The notes below the pieces were generated by a model that was given only the letters and a program-made list of their open reading frames with translations, searched no databases and was not told the DNA's origin. Below, in pieces: positions 1-11,010 of a stretch of DNA of 64,000 nt. Position numbers and translations under genes: made by a program. Source of the stretch: Hippophae tibetana (taxonomy: Eukaryota > Streptophyta > Magnoliopsida > Rosales > Elaeagnaceae); the NCBI GenBank assembly GCA_037013495.1, contig CM072812.1:72857340-72921339 (forward strand). The letters run 5' to 3'. The first letter of the stretch is position 1; each line of letters begins with the position of its first letter.

Positions 1-246
1 CCAGCAGAACTCCAATTGAAGGGAGCTGATGGGAAAGTTATTGGTTGTAAGAGTGCTTGTGTTGCTTTTGGTGATCCTAAATATTGTTGTAGTGGAGCTA
101 ATAATATGGCAGCGACATGTTCACCAACTGATTACTCAAAGTTCTTTTCACAACAATGTCCTCAAGCTTATAGCTATGCTTTTGATGATAAGAAGGGCAC
201 TTTCACTTGCAATGGTGGTCCCGATTATGATATTACTTTCTGCTAA
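1..246 (+). CDS. TLP-A: thaumatin-like protein (PR-5), 3' end only
   Basis: The window opens inside this gene, in frame 1; the first codons read [12 protein letters not shown] and the stop is TAA at 244-246. About 81 C-terminal residues are visible. They match TLP-D (61030-61712) almost residue for residue, including the YCC pair, the [10 protein letters not shown] block and the terminal DYDITFC. Thaumatin-like proteins are secreted, disulfide-rich PR-5 defence proteins of about 22-24 kDa. All eight cysteines expected in this part are present. Differences from TLP-D (such as NNMAATCS for NNTPATCP) are few and leave the frame open, so the gene may be functional, but its 5' part lies outside the window. 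The internal TTG codon at 16 is not a start. Confidence 0.9.
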   Translation, partial: PAELQLKGADGKVIGCKSACVAFGDPKYCCSGANNMAATCSPTDYSKFFSQQCPQAYSYAFDDKKGTFTCNGGPDYDITFC

Positions 247-1743
247 GTAAGAGTACTAATTACTTGTTTTTTTAGGAATGTGGCCGGATACTTACTTTCA
301 TACGTACAATAATACATGACAAGATTGAATAATGTTTATGCCAACTATTGACACATTTTGTTGTCAATAATTATATGTAATAATTCTCTCTCATTAATTT
401 GAGAAGGAAATTAATAAATTATTATTTGGAATTTTAGTTTCCAATATTTAAAGTCTACTTGTTTTCATCATCTATAGTTGTCTTAATCTTTTATATCTCT
501 TGTTTAGTGATTTCATATATTTTTATTTAAAAACTAAATATATCATTAAAACAAAAACTTAAAACTATATTAATTCTCATATGTATTTAATATTAATAGG
601 AAAATGTTATCCTAATATTTTTATTCATTTTTTATTATATAATATTGACATGTGTTACCATATATACATGATATAGTCACGAAAGTAATTACGATTTAAA
701 TTTTTTGCACTTAATATTTCTCTGATCAATGGTATTTTATGTTAGAGTGAGATGATTATTTTTAATACGAAAATTAATTTAAATTGATCAATAGTTTTTT
801 TTTTTATGTTTTTAAAGGTTTTGTTTCTTTTTACTTATAAATAAATAACATGAAAACAAATCAATAAATTTATCTATGTTTACAATAAACATGACATAAT
901 TAATATATAATAATAATAACATACGATTGTGATTCGTATTTCTCACGTTATCAAGAAAAGATGAATTGTTTCTGTCTTGTTGATTATTAGAATTCTTATC
1001 TAATATTGAAGTTTTAATTATCTGAATTTTTAATATTTATCATTTATACTTGATAAAAAATAAATCTATTATTTTTTCATTTTTACACGAGGATTGATAT
1101 TAGATTTATTTTTTTGACAAATATAAATGTTAATAAAAAATTAAAAATATATACAATGATTAAATTTTTTATCTTTTAATATTTATGTAATTTTATGTAT
1201 ATATGAATTTAAATTCTTTACAAAAGATACAAATACGTTTTACTAAACAAATCTCCTTTGGATCGAACACCTTTCCTTCTCTCTAAAAGTGTAAATACGA
1301 CAACACAATCTTCACATTTTAAAAATAATTTCACAATTAAATCAATTAAAGCGCATCTTCGATTCAGTGAATTGATACTACTGATTGACTATGAATAACA
1401 ATTTCCGAGAATGAAAAACTTGAAATATGAATTAATTCTTCTTTTATGCAAATAAATTCCAACTTTAATATATATATATATATATCATAAAAAAAATTCA
1501 TTGATAGTATAAACATGGGATATATGGTAGAATAAAATAACTTTTTGTCAAAAACCATCACCTAAAATTGACTTAGAGCATTCATGTTATATCATCAAAA
1601 ATCAAAGGTAAATATACGAAGCATACTTGAATCCATATCCATTGATTAATTTTGTAGCTAAGTAGATCTACATGTTTTTCTTAGAGAATTTTTTAACTTT
1701 TTCTCTGCTCTCATGGGATATCAGGTTAAATTAATATAATACA

Positions 1744-1950
1744 TGTAATCTGAGTGTATATCTATTTTAGCTCATTATTAAAATAGATATTAGGTTTCTA
1801 CACATTAAAGGTTCACACCTTATTAGATACATTAAAAGAAAACTTACTTAAACCTTAACATATCACTTTTAAATAGGTTTAACCTTATATGAAGATATGC
1901 AATACAATATTATTCAAATATAAACCCTATGTTAGATTAAGGATCCAACA
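1744..1950 (-). repeat. Copia-D LTR (copy in unit 1)
   Basis: A 207-bp LTR read on the minus strand. It ends on the + strand at CCAACA (1950), followed by a polypurine tract (minus strand AAGTAGGAGAT, 1951-1963). The left end is TGTAATCTGAG. The same 207-bp block occurs at 20921-21127 with the ends TGTTATCTGAG and CCAATA. The equal length of both copies supports these boundaries. The preceding bases are ATACA here and ATACG there, a plausible 5-bp TSD whose partner is lost in both units. Confidence 0.65.
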
Positions 1951-3052
1951 ATCTCCTACTTGAACTATATTTATAACTTTATGATTATGCATTTTAAAAA
2001 TAATGGTATGAGCTCAACTTTTCTATCATTACCAAATTGTATCTGTAACCAACATAGTCCATTAATTCTACCAACATAGGATCAAAGCGGCTTTTGTAAC
2101 ATTTTTCGTAACTTAACCCATCAATAGTCACGTATATTTATACAATTGAATGACATAGATCATGATGTGAATGTGTAGAATGGAAATTTTATGCAATGTG
2201 ATCTTAGCATACCTATTTCTAATAAGTCCAACCTTAAACCTTAGTGAAATCAAACCATACTAAAATCAAAGTGTAAATAAATAAAAAACTTTATTTTTGT
2301 AAAAAATATCCTTAAACTAAAATAACTAAAAGTATGTCTATATCAAATAAACATTTAAAATTACAAACTCTCCCTAAAAATGAATATCTTCAAATGACAT
2401 GATATCCATATGAGTAGTGTGATCATGAAACATTTTAAGTGGCAATATCCACAATCATGGGCTTTGTATTGATTTTTTCAATAAATACCTTTACACTTTG
2501 AACTCTTTCCTTAATAATAAGGAGCTTGATCTCTATGTGTTTTGACTTCATCGAGCTCCTATTGTTAGTGAAAAATTGCATTGCTAACTTATTATCACAA
2601 AATAACTTAAGTGATCTTTTAATACAATCTATTATGTGTAGTTCTATGATACAATTATGTAGCCATATTCCATGACATGCTATAAACTCTATCGTTATGG
2701 TAGAAGAAACTATAATAAGGGATTATTTAGCACTTTTTTAGGAGATAGTTCCCTCAACTAGTAAGCATATATAGCCCAACATAGGTTTTCTACTATCTTG
2801 GCATCAAGCAAAATCAGAGTCAATATACCCAACGATCTCAAGCTCATCCTATCTCCGATACATGAACATAACGTCTTTTGCTCCCTATAGTTGTTGTAGA
2901 CTTGTTTGGTTTCCTTCCAATGGTCCAATCCTAGATTGCTTAAATATCTACCCTATATTCTAATAGTATACGCAATATCTGGACACATACATACCTAAAC
3001 ATACATCAAACTTTCTATTACAGACACATAAGGAATCTTATGCATTTTCTTT
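1951..3052 (-). pseudogene. Copia-D pol 3' remnant, minus strand, unit 1
   Basis: This is the minus-strand end of a Copia pol gene (RNase H/RT C-terminal part), collinear with 21128-22245. The piece near 2990-3050 corresponds to the 21977-22234 segment, whose minus-strand product reads PYVSVIESLMYVQVCMHPDI, the Copia RT-RNase H linker. Numerous stops make it dead. The remnant ends at about 3052 in mid-frame and is fused to Gypsy integrase sequence. Confidence 0.6.
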
Positions 3053-3370
3053 TTACATAAGATTAGTATCTTTTTGCGATGAAATAAGTGTAAAGTTGTC
3101 TCATTCCACTCCTTATCATCCACAAGAAAATGGTCAAGTGGAATCATCAAACAAAGCACTTATCATTGTCTTGCGGAAACATCTGGAAGGAGCAAAGGGT
3201 AAATGGGTAGATGAATTACCCAGTGTTCTTTAGGCTACAAGAACCATCCCTAGAGTAGCAACTAAGGACAGTCCTTTTTCCCTTGTATATGGAACTGAAG
3301 CAGTCATACCGTCCGAGGTTTAAGAACCTATTCTCAGATCAAGCATCACACAAGAGGAAAATGATCAACA
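3053..3370 (+). pseudogene. Gypsy-1-type integrase fragment
   Basis: In translation this contains the Ty3/Gypsy integrase core around the catalytic Glu (HPQENGQVESSN, where E follows the QENGQ block), then KGKWVDELPSVL and PFSLVYGTEAVIPSEV. It is highly similar to 29270-29570 inside Gypsy-1 on the same strand. TAG and TAA stops (near 3229 and 3320) show it is dead. Similarity to Gypsy-1 stops at about 3370 (GAAAATGATCA). The 3' Copia/Gypsy order matches unit 2, but without the roughly 7 kb lying between them there. Confidence 0.75.
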
Positions 3371-3785
3371 ATAATATTAAATTGTAAGTGATATCTTGGT
3401 ATAATAATTAAACACTAACAATAAGAACATGTAGAACAATAAGTCTTTCTTTAGACTGAATTAATGTTTACATGTAAAAATTGAATAATTATCATGCATT
3501 TATTATCACGAGTGTACGTATAATTCTGTCAAATATCAACATTTCTTTGGGTTAGTTCATATTAACATAAATTACATGCATATAACTTTTTATATTTTAA
3601 AAAAATTTATTATTGTATAAAAAAGAAGCTCTAATTGTAACATATATATCTTACCTTAAATTTTTAATTATGTAATAATTAAAATCTTTATTATAATATA
3701 AAAGAAACTCTAATCACAGTACCAAACATTATAATATATAAAGGAAAAAAAAGAACTAACTAACTTAACTGGGAGCTATTAAATG
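3371..3785. other. AT-rich spacer
   Basis: No open frame, repeat family or RNA gene recognised. AT-rich, with short poly-A/T runs. Confidence 0.5.
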
Positions 3786-4176
3786 TATACATATGTGGAT
3801 TTTTTTGAAAATTTTATTATCCAAAAATAGAAAAATCATCCATAAATATCTCAATGAATTTTTCCATCATGTTTGAGAAGACAACATACATCTTTGAAAA
3901 GTGACAAGGGCATTGCATAACCCAAACAACATCCATATAAAAGCAAATTTCCTAAAAGGACATGTGAATGTGGTCTTCCCCTGATCCTCTAGCACAACTA
4001 TTATGCTGGATTTCATGTGTACCACATGTATCGAAATAACTCACCTACTATTAACAATAGGATAAATGACTTATACTTTTAGGAGTTTTAGAAAAAAAAT
4101 TCATCACCTCCTGCATGATTGAGTGTAATCTTCTTTAGGCCTCTCTAATAGGTTTAGCATTTACATAAAATAGTTA
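3786..4176 (-). pseudogene. Athila-like Gypsy reverse transcriptase remnant
   Basis: The minus strand reads a Ty3/Gypsy RT in two blocks. The first is NAKPIREA.RRLHSIMQEV, the entry into RT (about 4170-4110). After internal loss comes VVLEDQGKTTFTCPFRKFAF, then WMLFGLCNALVTFQRCM, and FMDD at the catalytic site (about 3830). The FTCP-G-FAF-PFGLCNAP-TFQRCM-FMDD order is the pattern I know from Athila elements. The middle of the RT is deleted and stops are present. This is a different lineage from Gypsy-1. Confidence 0.6.
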
Positions 4177-4227
4177 CACTATGTAAAAATATTTTTCACT
4201 TATTATTTATTTTAATTAAAAAATTTG

Positions 4228-4228
<1 letters not shown>

Positions 4229-4258
<30 letters not shown>
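4229..4258. repeat. (TA)n microsatellite
   Basis: About 14 uninterrupted TA units. Similar shorter TA runs occur at 4686-4709, 11203-11225 and 52601-52622. Confidence 0.9.
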
Positions 4259-4261
<3 letters not shown>

Positions 4262-4630
4262 TTAGTAAAAATATATTAAGACTATTGAATTTTTTTGATA
4301 TATTAAATATTAAAAAATTAAAATTTAAAATTAAAGTGGGATAAAATTTCATTTTATACGTTAATTTGTCTATAATTTTATAAATATTATATCCAAAAAT
4401 TTATTTATTAAAAATTAAGGTGAGCCACGTGTCCCTCCTTTCCATCGTATAAATTCGACCGTGTTTTTAATTGTAATAAATTTCTATATAATTATACCAT
4501 TTTAATATTATATGATACCATTTAATTTTACAATTAAATATATAATTATATAAAATTATACGATAATAATATTTAATATTATATGATACCTCACTTTTAG
4601 CTTATTTTATTCTATTAAAGTATTATATAA

Positions 4631-4669
4631 GTAAGTTATATGATTAATTACTTATATTATTTTACTTTT
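4631..4669 (+). repeat. 39-bp exact direct repeat, left copy
   Basis: Starts with GTAAGTTATATGATTAATTA and is identical over 39 bases to 12745-12783, which overlaps the last codons and stop of TLP-B. Flanking bases on both sides differ. The two copies bracket the plus-strand pararetrovirus, its AT-rich 3' flank and TLP-B, 8.1 kb apart. Confidence 0.75.
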
Positions 4670-4744
4670 TTTGTTTCATTATAATATATAAATATATATA
4701 TATATATATAACAAATTAAATTACGCATGTTATCTAATTAACAC

Positions 4745-6560
4745 ACACTCAGAGAAAACTAGGGCAAGCTACTTTTGGAAACATGAGCGTTACGTTAAAG
4801 AACATAACAAACACGTAGATTTTATAGATTGGCTAAAAATCTATAGAACATCAAAAGAAGTAACCAATATAACCATAGATAAAATAAGATTTTCCTTTAG
4901 AACTAATACAGTAGAATCATCATCAGTAGTTAACCCTCAACCAGTTAGCTCAGTATCACCAATGGTCCAACCATTAGAAACATTACCGGATCACATTGTT
5001 ACCTTTACTCAGGATAGCATAGTTGATTACTCATTATCAATAGTTAGCTCTGAACAGGTTAGCATAGTATTACCAATTGACCATAAGTCAGATAAAACAG
5101 TAGAACCTGTTGACTTAGTCAAACCATCAACGGTCTTAATAGGTAACCTACTAGTTACTATTCAGGATTCAAAACCAGAACCGATAGTTAAACCTATAGT
5201 TCAAATTGACGCTAAACCAATCAACATTACTGAAGAACCCATAGTCATAGAACCTATAGCTATAGTTCCAAAATATAAGATATTACCATCAATAAGTGCT
5301 TCGGATGTCACAGAAGATGAACCTGTAGAGTCTTTAGCTAGAGAATAAATAGCTTTAACTCCACAACTAAAAACATTTTTGGATATTAAACCTAGCGAAA
5401 TCACACTAGCTGACTTCAATAGATTTTTAGAAGAAACAAATGATCTAATTAACGAAGTTAATATGATCAATACCAAAAAGAAGTTACCCATAAGGGAAAC
5501 TTCAGATGGTTCAGTTGAAGCTGAACATCCTCTATTAAGACCTATTACCATCCCTTACTAGGATAGCCAGGTAGAAGCCTTCCCTCTTAAGAACCCTCAA
5601 GAGAATCAGACAGCAAACCTTAAAAACATTACTACCCAAAATAATTATACAAACACCAACCTAAATACTTTAGGTAAACAACTCATAAGGATAGAGAAAA
5701 ATCTAAGAATATATATTCCCTCTACCTCGTATAAAAAATTAGATAGTTAGGTTAAGAACCCTATTTTTATACCCTTTCAAGTCTCCAAACCAGCCTAGGA
5801 AGAAATAACATCAAAATTTGAAAAACTTCAAAATTGGAATAGCACCTTTAGGTCCCAACTAGAAGACCAATTTTCAAACAAAATAGGACTAGTTGTTCCT
5901 GAGTAACTAGTGACTTCGAAATCAACCCACAAACCATTATAGGATCTTAGTATTCTTAGCAAACTAGGGTGTAACATATCAACTGAGGCTAGTTCCCAGG
6001 AAAGTCTTTCTGAACCAACTCCTCACATTCAAAAATTAGCTTGGTAAGAACCTAGTCCAGTTAGGTATCCTCACACAATAGGAACCCAACCTAGTCAGGT
6101 TATCCAAACTAGGTATAACGTGTCTTCTATCTATGTTTGGAACATTGATGGAATGACTGATCATAAGATATTAAATATCTTACAGCAGATAAATATGGCG
6201 TCGAATGCTTTTAAAACCCAAATTGGTAAACCTGATAAAACAGTTGTTGAATTATTAATAGTTGGCTTTTCAGGCCAACTAAAAGGATGGTGGGATCATC
6301 ATCTTTCAAAACAACAATAGTCAGATATCTGCAATGCGATATTGATTGATGAGGGTGGTATACCCATACTTTCCCATCAATGAGCTCCTATACATGACAC
6401 AGTCTCCACATTACTATACCATATCACACCATTTTATGGGGGATCCATCCCATTTGAATGATAAAAATGTTGATCTTCTTTCCAACATAAAATGTAGGAA
6501 GATGGCTAATTTTTAAAATTATAAAACTACATTCCTATCTAGAGTTATGTTAAGAGATGA
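4745..6560 (+). pseudogene. Pararetrovirus EPRV-plus: polyprotein N-terminal and coat-protein region
   Basis: This is the start of a decayed caulimovirid-type polyprotein. An open frame (4745-5348) begins with a block around FWKHERYVKEH and continues into a long low-complexity region rich in Pro, Val, Ile and Glu. After a stop it continues in the same frame at 5379-5561. Further stops follow before 6120-6320, where NIDGMTDHKILNILQQ and GFSGQLKGWWDHHL give the gag/coat-protein core (the GQLKGWWD block is shared by plant pararetrovirus and gag coat proteins). Any movement-protein domain upstream is missing or not recognised. At least five stops show it is non-functional. The florendovirus-like assignment is inference from the RT part and the two-ORF layout; another Caulimoviridae genus is possible. 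Confidence 0.6.
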
Positions 6561-6719
6561 CTCTATTCAACCTTTCTGAAAGGAGAAATTCCTAGTAGGT
6601 CTTCCTCCCCTCTTAGGCGAGAAAACCAGAAACAAATCCGCAAAACTTATGGGAATCAAATCATCCCATATGATCAACTCACCTATGGTCAATTGATTAG
6701 TTTTACTCAAAACCAGGAT

Positions 6720-7580
6720 CTTCAAATATGCCAGGATTTGAAATTCCAAAAAAAAAAATGAAAATGGAACTAAAAGTTTCCAAAAGAGAAATTGGATCAT
6801 TCTGCAAACAGTTTGATGGCAATATCTCTATTGATAAAACCTGCGAGGGAACTTGCAGTAAAACTAAATCAAAACCTTATAGGGAATCTCATAAAACTTA
6901 TAAGAAATTTTCAAAATCAAGAAAACCATTCTTTGATTTTTTATAAAAAACCTTATAAAAGAAATTTTAATAAGTAATCAAAACAGCATAAAAAACCCTT
7001 TAAAAACTTTAAAGAGTTTAAATGTTATATATGTGGCAAGAAAGGTCACACTGCCAATTTTTGCAAAATGTCTAAAAAACTTCATGAATTATAACTTGAG
7101 GAAGACATTTTTGCCAAAATATATGCCCTAATGGTAGATACATCCTCATCATCTGAGTCTAACCAATGGACAGACGAAGAATCAAATCCTCAGGATGATG
7201 AAATTGCAACTAGTAATTCAGATTCCTCTAATAAAAATATTAATGTATTAACTAAGGAAGAAAATGAACAACTTCAAAATAAAATCCTTAAGTTAAATGA
7301 CCTATCCATAACCAAATTGTATGTAGATTACCAAACTACATCTTGGGCAAAATCAACAAAAAGGAATTCTGAACTTCCAAATACCAGCATAAGCTATTAT
7401 AACCTCACTGTTGTTCTGGAAAGAAAGAACAAAATCATTAAACTAGAAAGTCAAATTCAAGACTTAAAACTGGAGATCAAAACTATTAAACTGAAACTCC
7501 ACCAGCTTAAAGAAAACAAAAAGAACATGACATTAAGTTTCAACTACTTAATAATAGAGACAAAATATCAACTTACGTGA
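6720..7580 (+). pseudogene. EPRV-plus: zinc knuckle and coiled-coil region
   Basis: A Lys-rich stretch (6728-6980, frameshifted) leads into a CCHC zinc knuckle at about 7024-7065 (CYICGKKGHTANFC, spacing C-X2-C-X4-H-X4-C), the nucleic-acid-binding motif of viral coat/gag proteins. From 7131 an open frame of 149 codons starts with an acidic Ser/Asp/Glu segment, then a Lys/Leu/Glu-rich predicted coiled coil (residues about 95-145). It corresponds to the linker between coat protein and protease. Stops upstream (near 7093) and at 7579 interrupt it. Confidence 0.6.
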
Positions 7581-7639
7581 GTGATTATGACGATGATCTT
7601 ACTCAAAACCATCAAGAAATTCAAAACTTGAAAAAAATT

Positions 7640-9623
7640 ACCACCAGGAAGTATAAAATTAAAATAATCTTAATATTCCCTAATGATTCAAAACTTGAGA
7701 CCATTGTCCTGTTTGATACATGAGCCGATTTCAATTGTATTACACCATCAATTGTTCCCAGAAGGTTTTACAAACCAACTGAAGAATGACTCAATTCAAC
7801 CAATAAATCTCAAATGAGCATTATTGGAAAACTGAGGTATCTATCCTAAAGAGATCATACCTTATCAAAACTCAATTTGTCATAGTATCTAATATAAACT
7901 ATTTGGTCATATTGGGTACTCCTTTTATGGATACTATTACCTCATATTTTGTACTCCTTTTATGGATACTATTACCCCATATTCTGTTAAACATGATAGA
8001 ATTTCTTTCAAAATTGGAAGAGAAGCCTTTAGCTTCCCTTTCATCGAAGAACCAAAAACCAAAGATCTTAATCTCATCAAAAGTTATTCAATCTCTCCAA
8101 AAGAGATTTCTATTCTTATAAGTCATAGAGAAAAGGACATTCGCTATCTCAAAACCAGAGTTCAATCTCATAATGTTGAGAAAGAACTTCAAATTCTAGA
8201 GATCATAGATAAAATCTCTAAATTACAAACCTCAATTGAAAAAGAAGTTTGCTCTGAATTACCCAGTGCATTCTGGGAAAGAAAAGAACACATGGTAGAT
8301 TTATGATATGAATCATCCTTCGATGAGAAAGATATCCCTACAAAATCAAGGCCTATTAAAATGAATGGTGACCTTGAACAATTCTGCAGAAAAGAGATCG
8401 ATGATCTCTTATCAAAGAAACTAATTTCAAAATCCAAATCGCCGTGGATTTGTGAGGCCTTCTATGTCAATAAATCTGCCGAAATTGAAAGAGGGCTGGT
8501 CATCGACTATAAACCTTGGAACCAAGCTTTAAAATGGATTAGGCACCCTATCCTCAATAAAAAAGACTTGCTTCAAAAATTATATTCATCATCATATTCT
8601 CAAAGTTTGATATAAAATCAGGCTTTTGGGAAATCCAAATCAAGCCTCAATATAGGTATAAAACTGCATTCACTGTTCCATTTGGACAGTTCGAGTGGAA
8701 TGTTATGTCATTTGGGCTCAAAAACGCACCATCTGAGTTTCAGAGGATTATGAATAACATATTCAATCCCTACTAAGAATTATGTATTGTGTACATCAAT
8801 GATGTACTCGTATTCTCAAAAGATGTCAAACAACATATCAGACATCTCAAAACATTCTTCCATCTTATCAAGAGAAATGTATTGGCTTTATCAGCCAAGA
8901 AAATGACTCTTTTTCAAACCAATATCAGGTTTCTTGGACACAACGTATCCAATGGAACAATTATTTCAATCAATTGATCACTTTAGTTTACTACAAAGTT
9001 TCCTGATAGGATTATCGATAAAACTCAGCTACAAAGATTTCTTGGTAGCTTAAATTATGTCCTCAATTTTTGTCCAAATATTAATAGATTAGCAAAACCA
9101 CTCCATAATCGGCTTAATAAAACTCTTGAGCCATGGACAGAAGAACATACAAAAATTGTGCAGAAGATAAAGGCACAAGTCCAAAACATTCCCTGTTTAC
9201 ATCTTGCAGATCCAACACTCCTAAGGTAATAGAAACCGATGCCAATGAGCTTGGCTATTGTGGGATATTAAAACAAGTCCAAGATAATAATGAACAAATT
9301 GTTTAATTTGTCTCTTCCCATTGGAATGATTGTCAAAAAAAGTATTCCACTGTCAAAAAGGAAGTTCTTTCCATAGTAATTTGTATTTCAAAATTTCAAT
9401 CAGATTTATTAAATAAATTTTTTTTACTAAGGATTCATTGCAAATCTGCCAAAGAAATTTTATTAAAAGATGCTAAAAACATTGCATCAAAACAAATTTT
9501 TTCCATATGGCAAGCTATATAAACATTTTTTATTTTGATATTGAATTTATCAGAGGAGAGAATAATTCATTACCAGATTTTCTAACCAGAGAATTTCTTC
9601 AAAAAAAGTATCAAGATGAATAA
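7640..9623 (+). pseudogene. EPRV-plus: protease, reverse transcriptase and RNase H
   Basis: An aspartic protease remnant has VLFDT at about 7709 and ILGTPFMDT at about 7911. A 35-bp tandem duplication (7916-7950 and 7951-7985) lies inside it. The RT starts near 8360 (KEIDDLLSKKLISKSKSPW), with FDIKSGFW (8600s), PFGQFEWNVMSFGLKNAPSE (about 8680) and the catalytic box at about 8791 reading YIND instead of YIDD. It continues through FLGHNVSNGTI to RNase H, with an ETDANELGY-like block near 9233 and ends ENNSLPDFLTREFLQ near 9600. The frame breaks at about 8596-8615 and at several stops, and closes with TAA at 9621-9623. The RT block order is that of Caulimoviridae (replication via RNA in the cytoplasm). 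A dead endogenous copy. Confidence 0.75.
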
Positions 9624-10770
9624 GAAAAAGAAAGATAAGGAGAAGAAGGAACCTCTAAACCTTACCATCACCAAGCTTTCATCAGCTAAACCTATTATGA
9701 CGTGGTCTTAGGCAACACAAAACCAAGCATCATCTTCTCAAACTAATTTGGAAGAAATATCACTACAGTTAACTCTTGAGGATATAGAATTAAATAACCG
9801 CATCCAGTAGTGGTTGCAAAATATGGATCTTTACCAAATCAGGAAAACCTTTAGTTGTATCCCAGAACTAGGGAGACAAATTTCTTCATCATATTTGGAA
9901 TTAATACCCTCCAAACAAAAATCTATTTCTCAAAAATCATTTGGAATAATTTCTATTCCAGAAAGAAGAATAACATCTTCAACTTATTTTCCTCCAAAAG
10001 GAGAAAAGGGAATTTACTCCCAAAACAAAAATTACCTCTGAGTATTTTAAGAAACAGCCAACTCAGGTGGTTACTATTTTGGAAAAACAATTTTTCAATC
10101 AAAACCCTTACTTGGGCATTCAAAACATGTTTGGAAAAGGGATTTTTTACCGACCAACATTAAAATCAAAAACACCACAATACTATCAGAGTATTTTGGA
10201 ATAACTGGTAGTGTGGAATTCAAACATTTTCATTACCCAAAACCATCATAAGTGTAGTTTTCAACTGCCAAACTACATAAAATCTTATCTCAAGTTGATT
10301 GGGGAAATGAATTATCAAAATAGTTGACTTTTCTAGTCAACTTAACTTCATCCATCCCACATTGTACGTCGTATGATTATTTAGATTATTACCAAGCATG
10401 GTTTAATGCATTTCTCATTCAAGATAAAGATAACCAACATTGTTGGTTGTTTTTCTTTGTTAATAAATCAATTAATCCATCTCGATTTTCATCTTGGTTT
10501 TCAAAATAGTGAAAATTATTCGGAAACCTTAGTGGCATTTTGATATCACCTGTGAAAGAAAGTTATGAATCTTTTCAGTCATACTATAAACCATCCACAG
10601 AGGAAGCTAGATTCTCTTCTCTTTGTATATTTTGTTTAAAATTTTATCTTCCTTACATATGTCAATGGGTATTAAACCGTATTACAACAAAGATAATAAC
10701 TATCGTCAAATGGTGGCTAATATCTAAACATGCACTAGTTAATATTCATTCCACATCAAATGGTTATTAA
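9616..10770 (+). pseudogene. EPRV-plus: downstream ORF of unknown function
   Basis: Begins with ATG at 9616, overlapping the RNase H stop (ATGAATAA, 9616-9623), the tight stop/start overlap typical of consecutive pararetrovirus ORFs. The N terminus is very basic (MNKKKKDKEKKEP), followed by an IT-S-P linker and a long Trp/Phe/Tyr-rich region. In-frame stops occur near 9708 and 9808. Open segments are 9814-10041, 10324-10509 and, in another frame, 10540-10770. It has no recognised domain. I infer that it is the second ORF of a two-ORF pararetrovirus. Alternatives are a movement or silencing-suppressor protein, but nothing visible supports either. Confidence 0.5.
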
Positions 10771-10793
10771 TTCCACTGTTTGGATATATTAAT

Positions 10794-11010
10794 ATCTAAA
10801 TTTTACAATAATATAACTTAATATCAAAAAATTTAAATATTCAGTTTTACGATATTAAAATATTAAAACATTAAACTTTGTAATAACATGATTTAATATC
10901 TCTCATACATATATTACTATCTAAATTTTACAATAGTATGATTTAATATCAAATTTTTTTAAATATTAAATTTTATAATAACATAATTTAATATCAAAAT
11001 TTTCAATGAC
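10794..11010. repeat. Two-copy direct repeat, period about 125 bp
   Basis: The motif ATCTAAATTTTACAATA starts at 10794 and again at 10919. Each is followed by a similar TTTAATATCAAA-rich arm. Imperfect and AT-rich. It lies just after the end of EPRV-plus. Confidence 0.55.

Larger units (their letters stand above)
1..3052 (+). repeat. Segmental duplication unit 1 (TLP-A + 3' flank + Copia-D relic)
   Basis: The TLP-A 3' end and downstream DNA recur beside TLP-C (13679-22260) and TLP-D (60815-64000). Shared landmarks are the 3' UTR block with the short palindromic motif TTGACACATTTTGTTGTCAA (343-362, 14663-14682, 61817-61836), the stretch around 640-720 matching 62670-62750, the 1590-1700 block matching 20750-20880 and 63840-63960, and the Copia-D LTR (1744-1950 matching 20921-21127). 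Unit 1 lacks roughly 0.6 kb present in unit 3 at about 62085-62660. Between 247 and 1743 I see no gene. Confidence 0.8.

Noticed and set aside
1364-1561. Minus-strand 65-codon frame in the TLP-A flank (similar one at 20512-20769)
   Set aside because: Low complexity, and the frame is not preserved between the duplicated units.
4229-4258. TA run as an origin or centromere signal
   Set aside because: Ordinary microsatellite, one of several.
7916-7985. 35-bp tandem duplication as a regulatory element
   Set aside because: A local slippage product within the decayed protease region.
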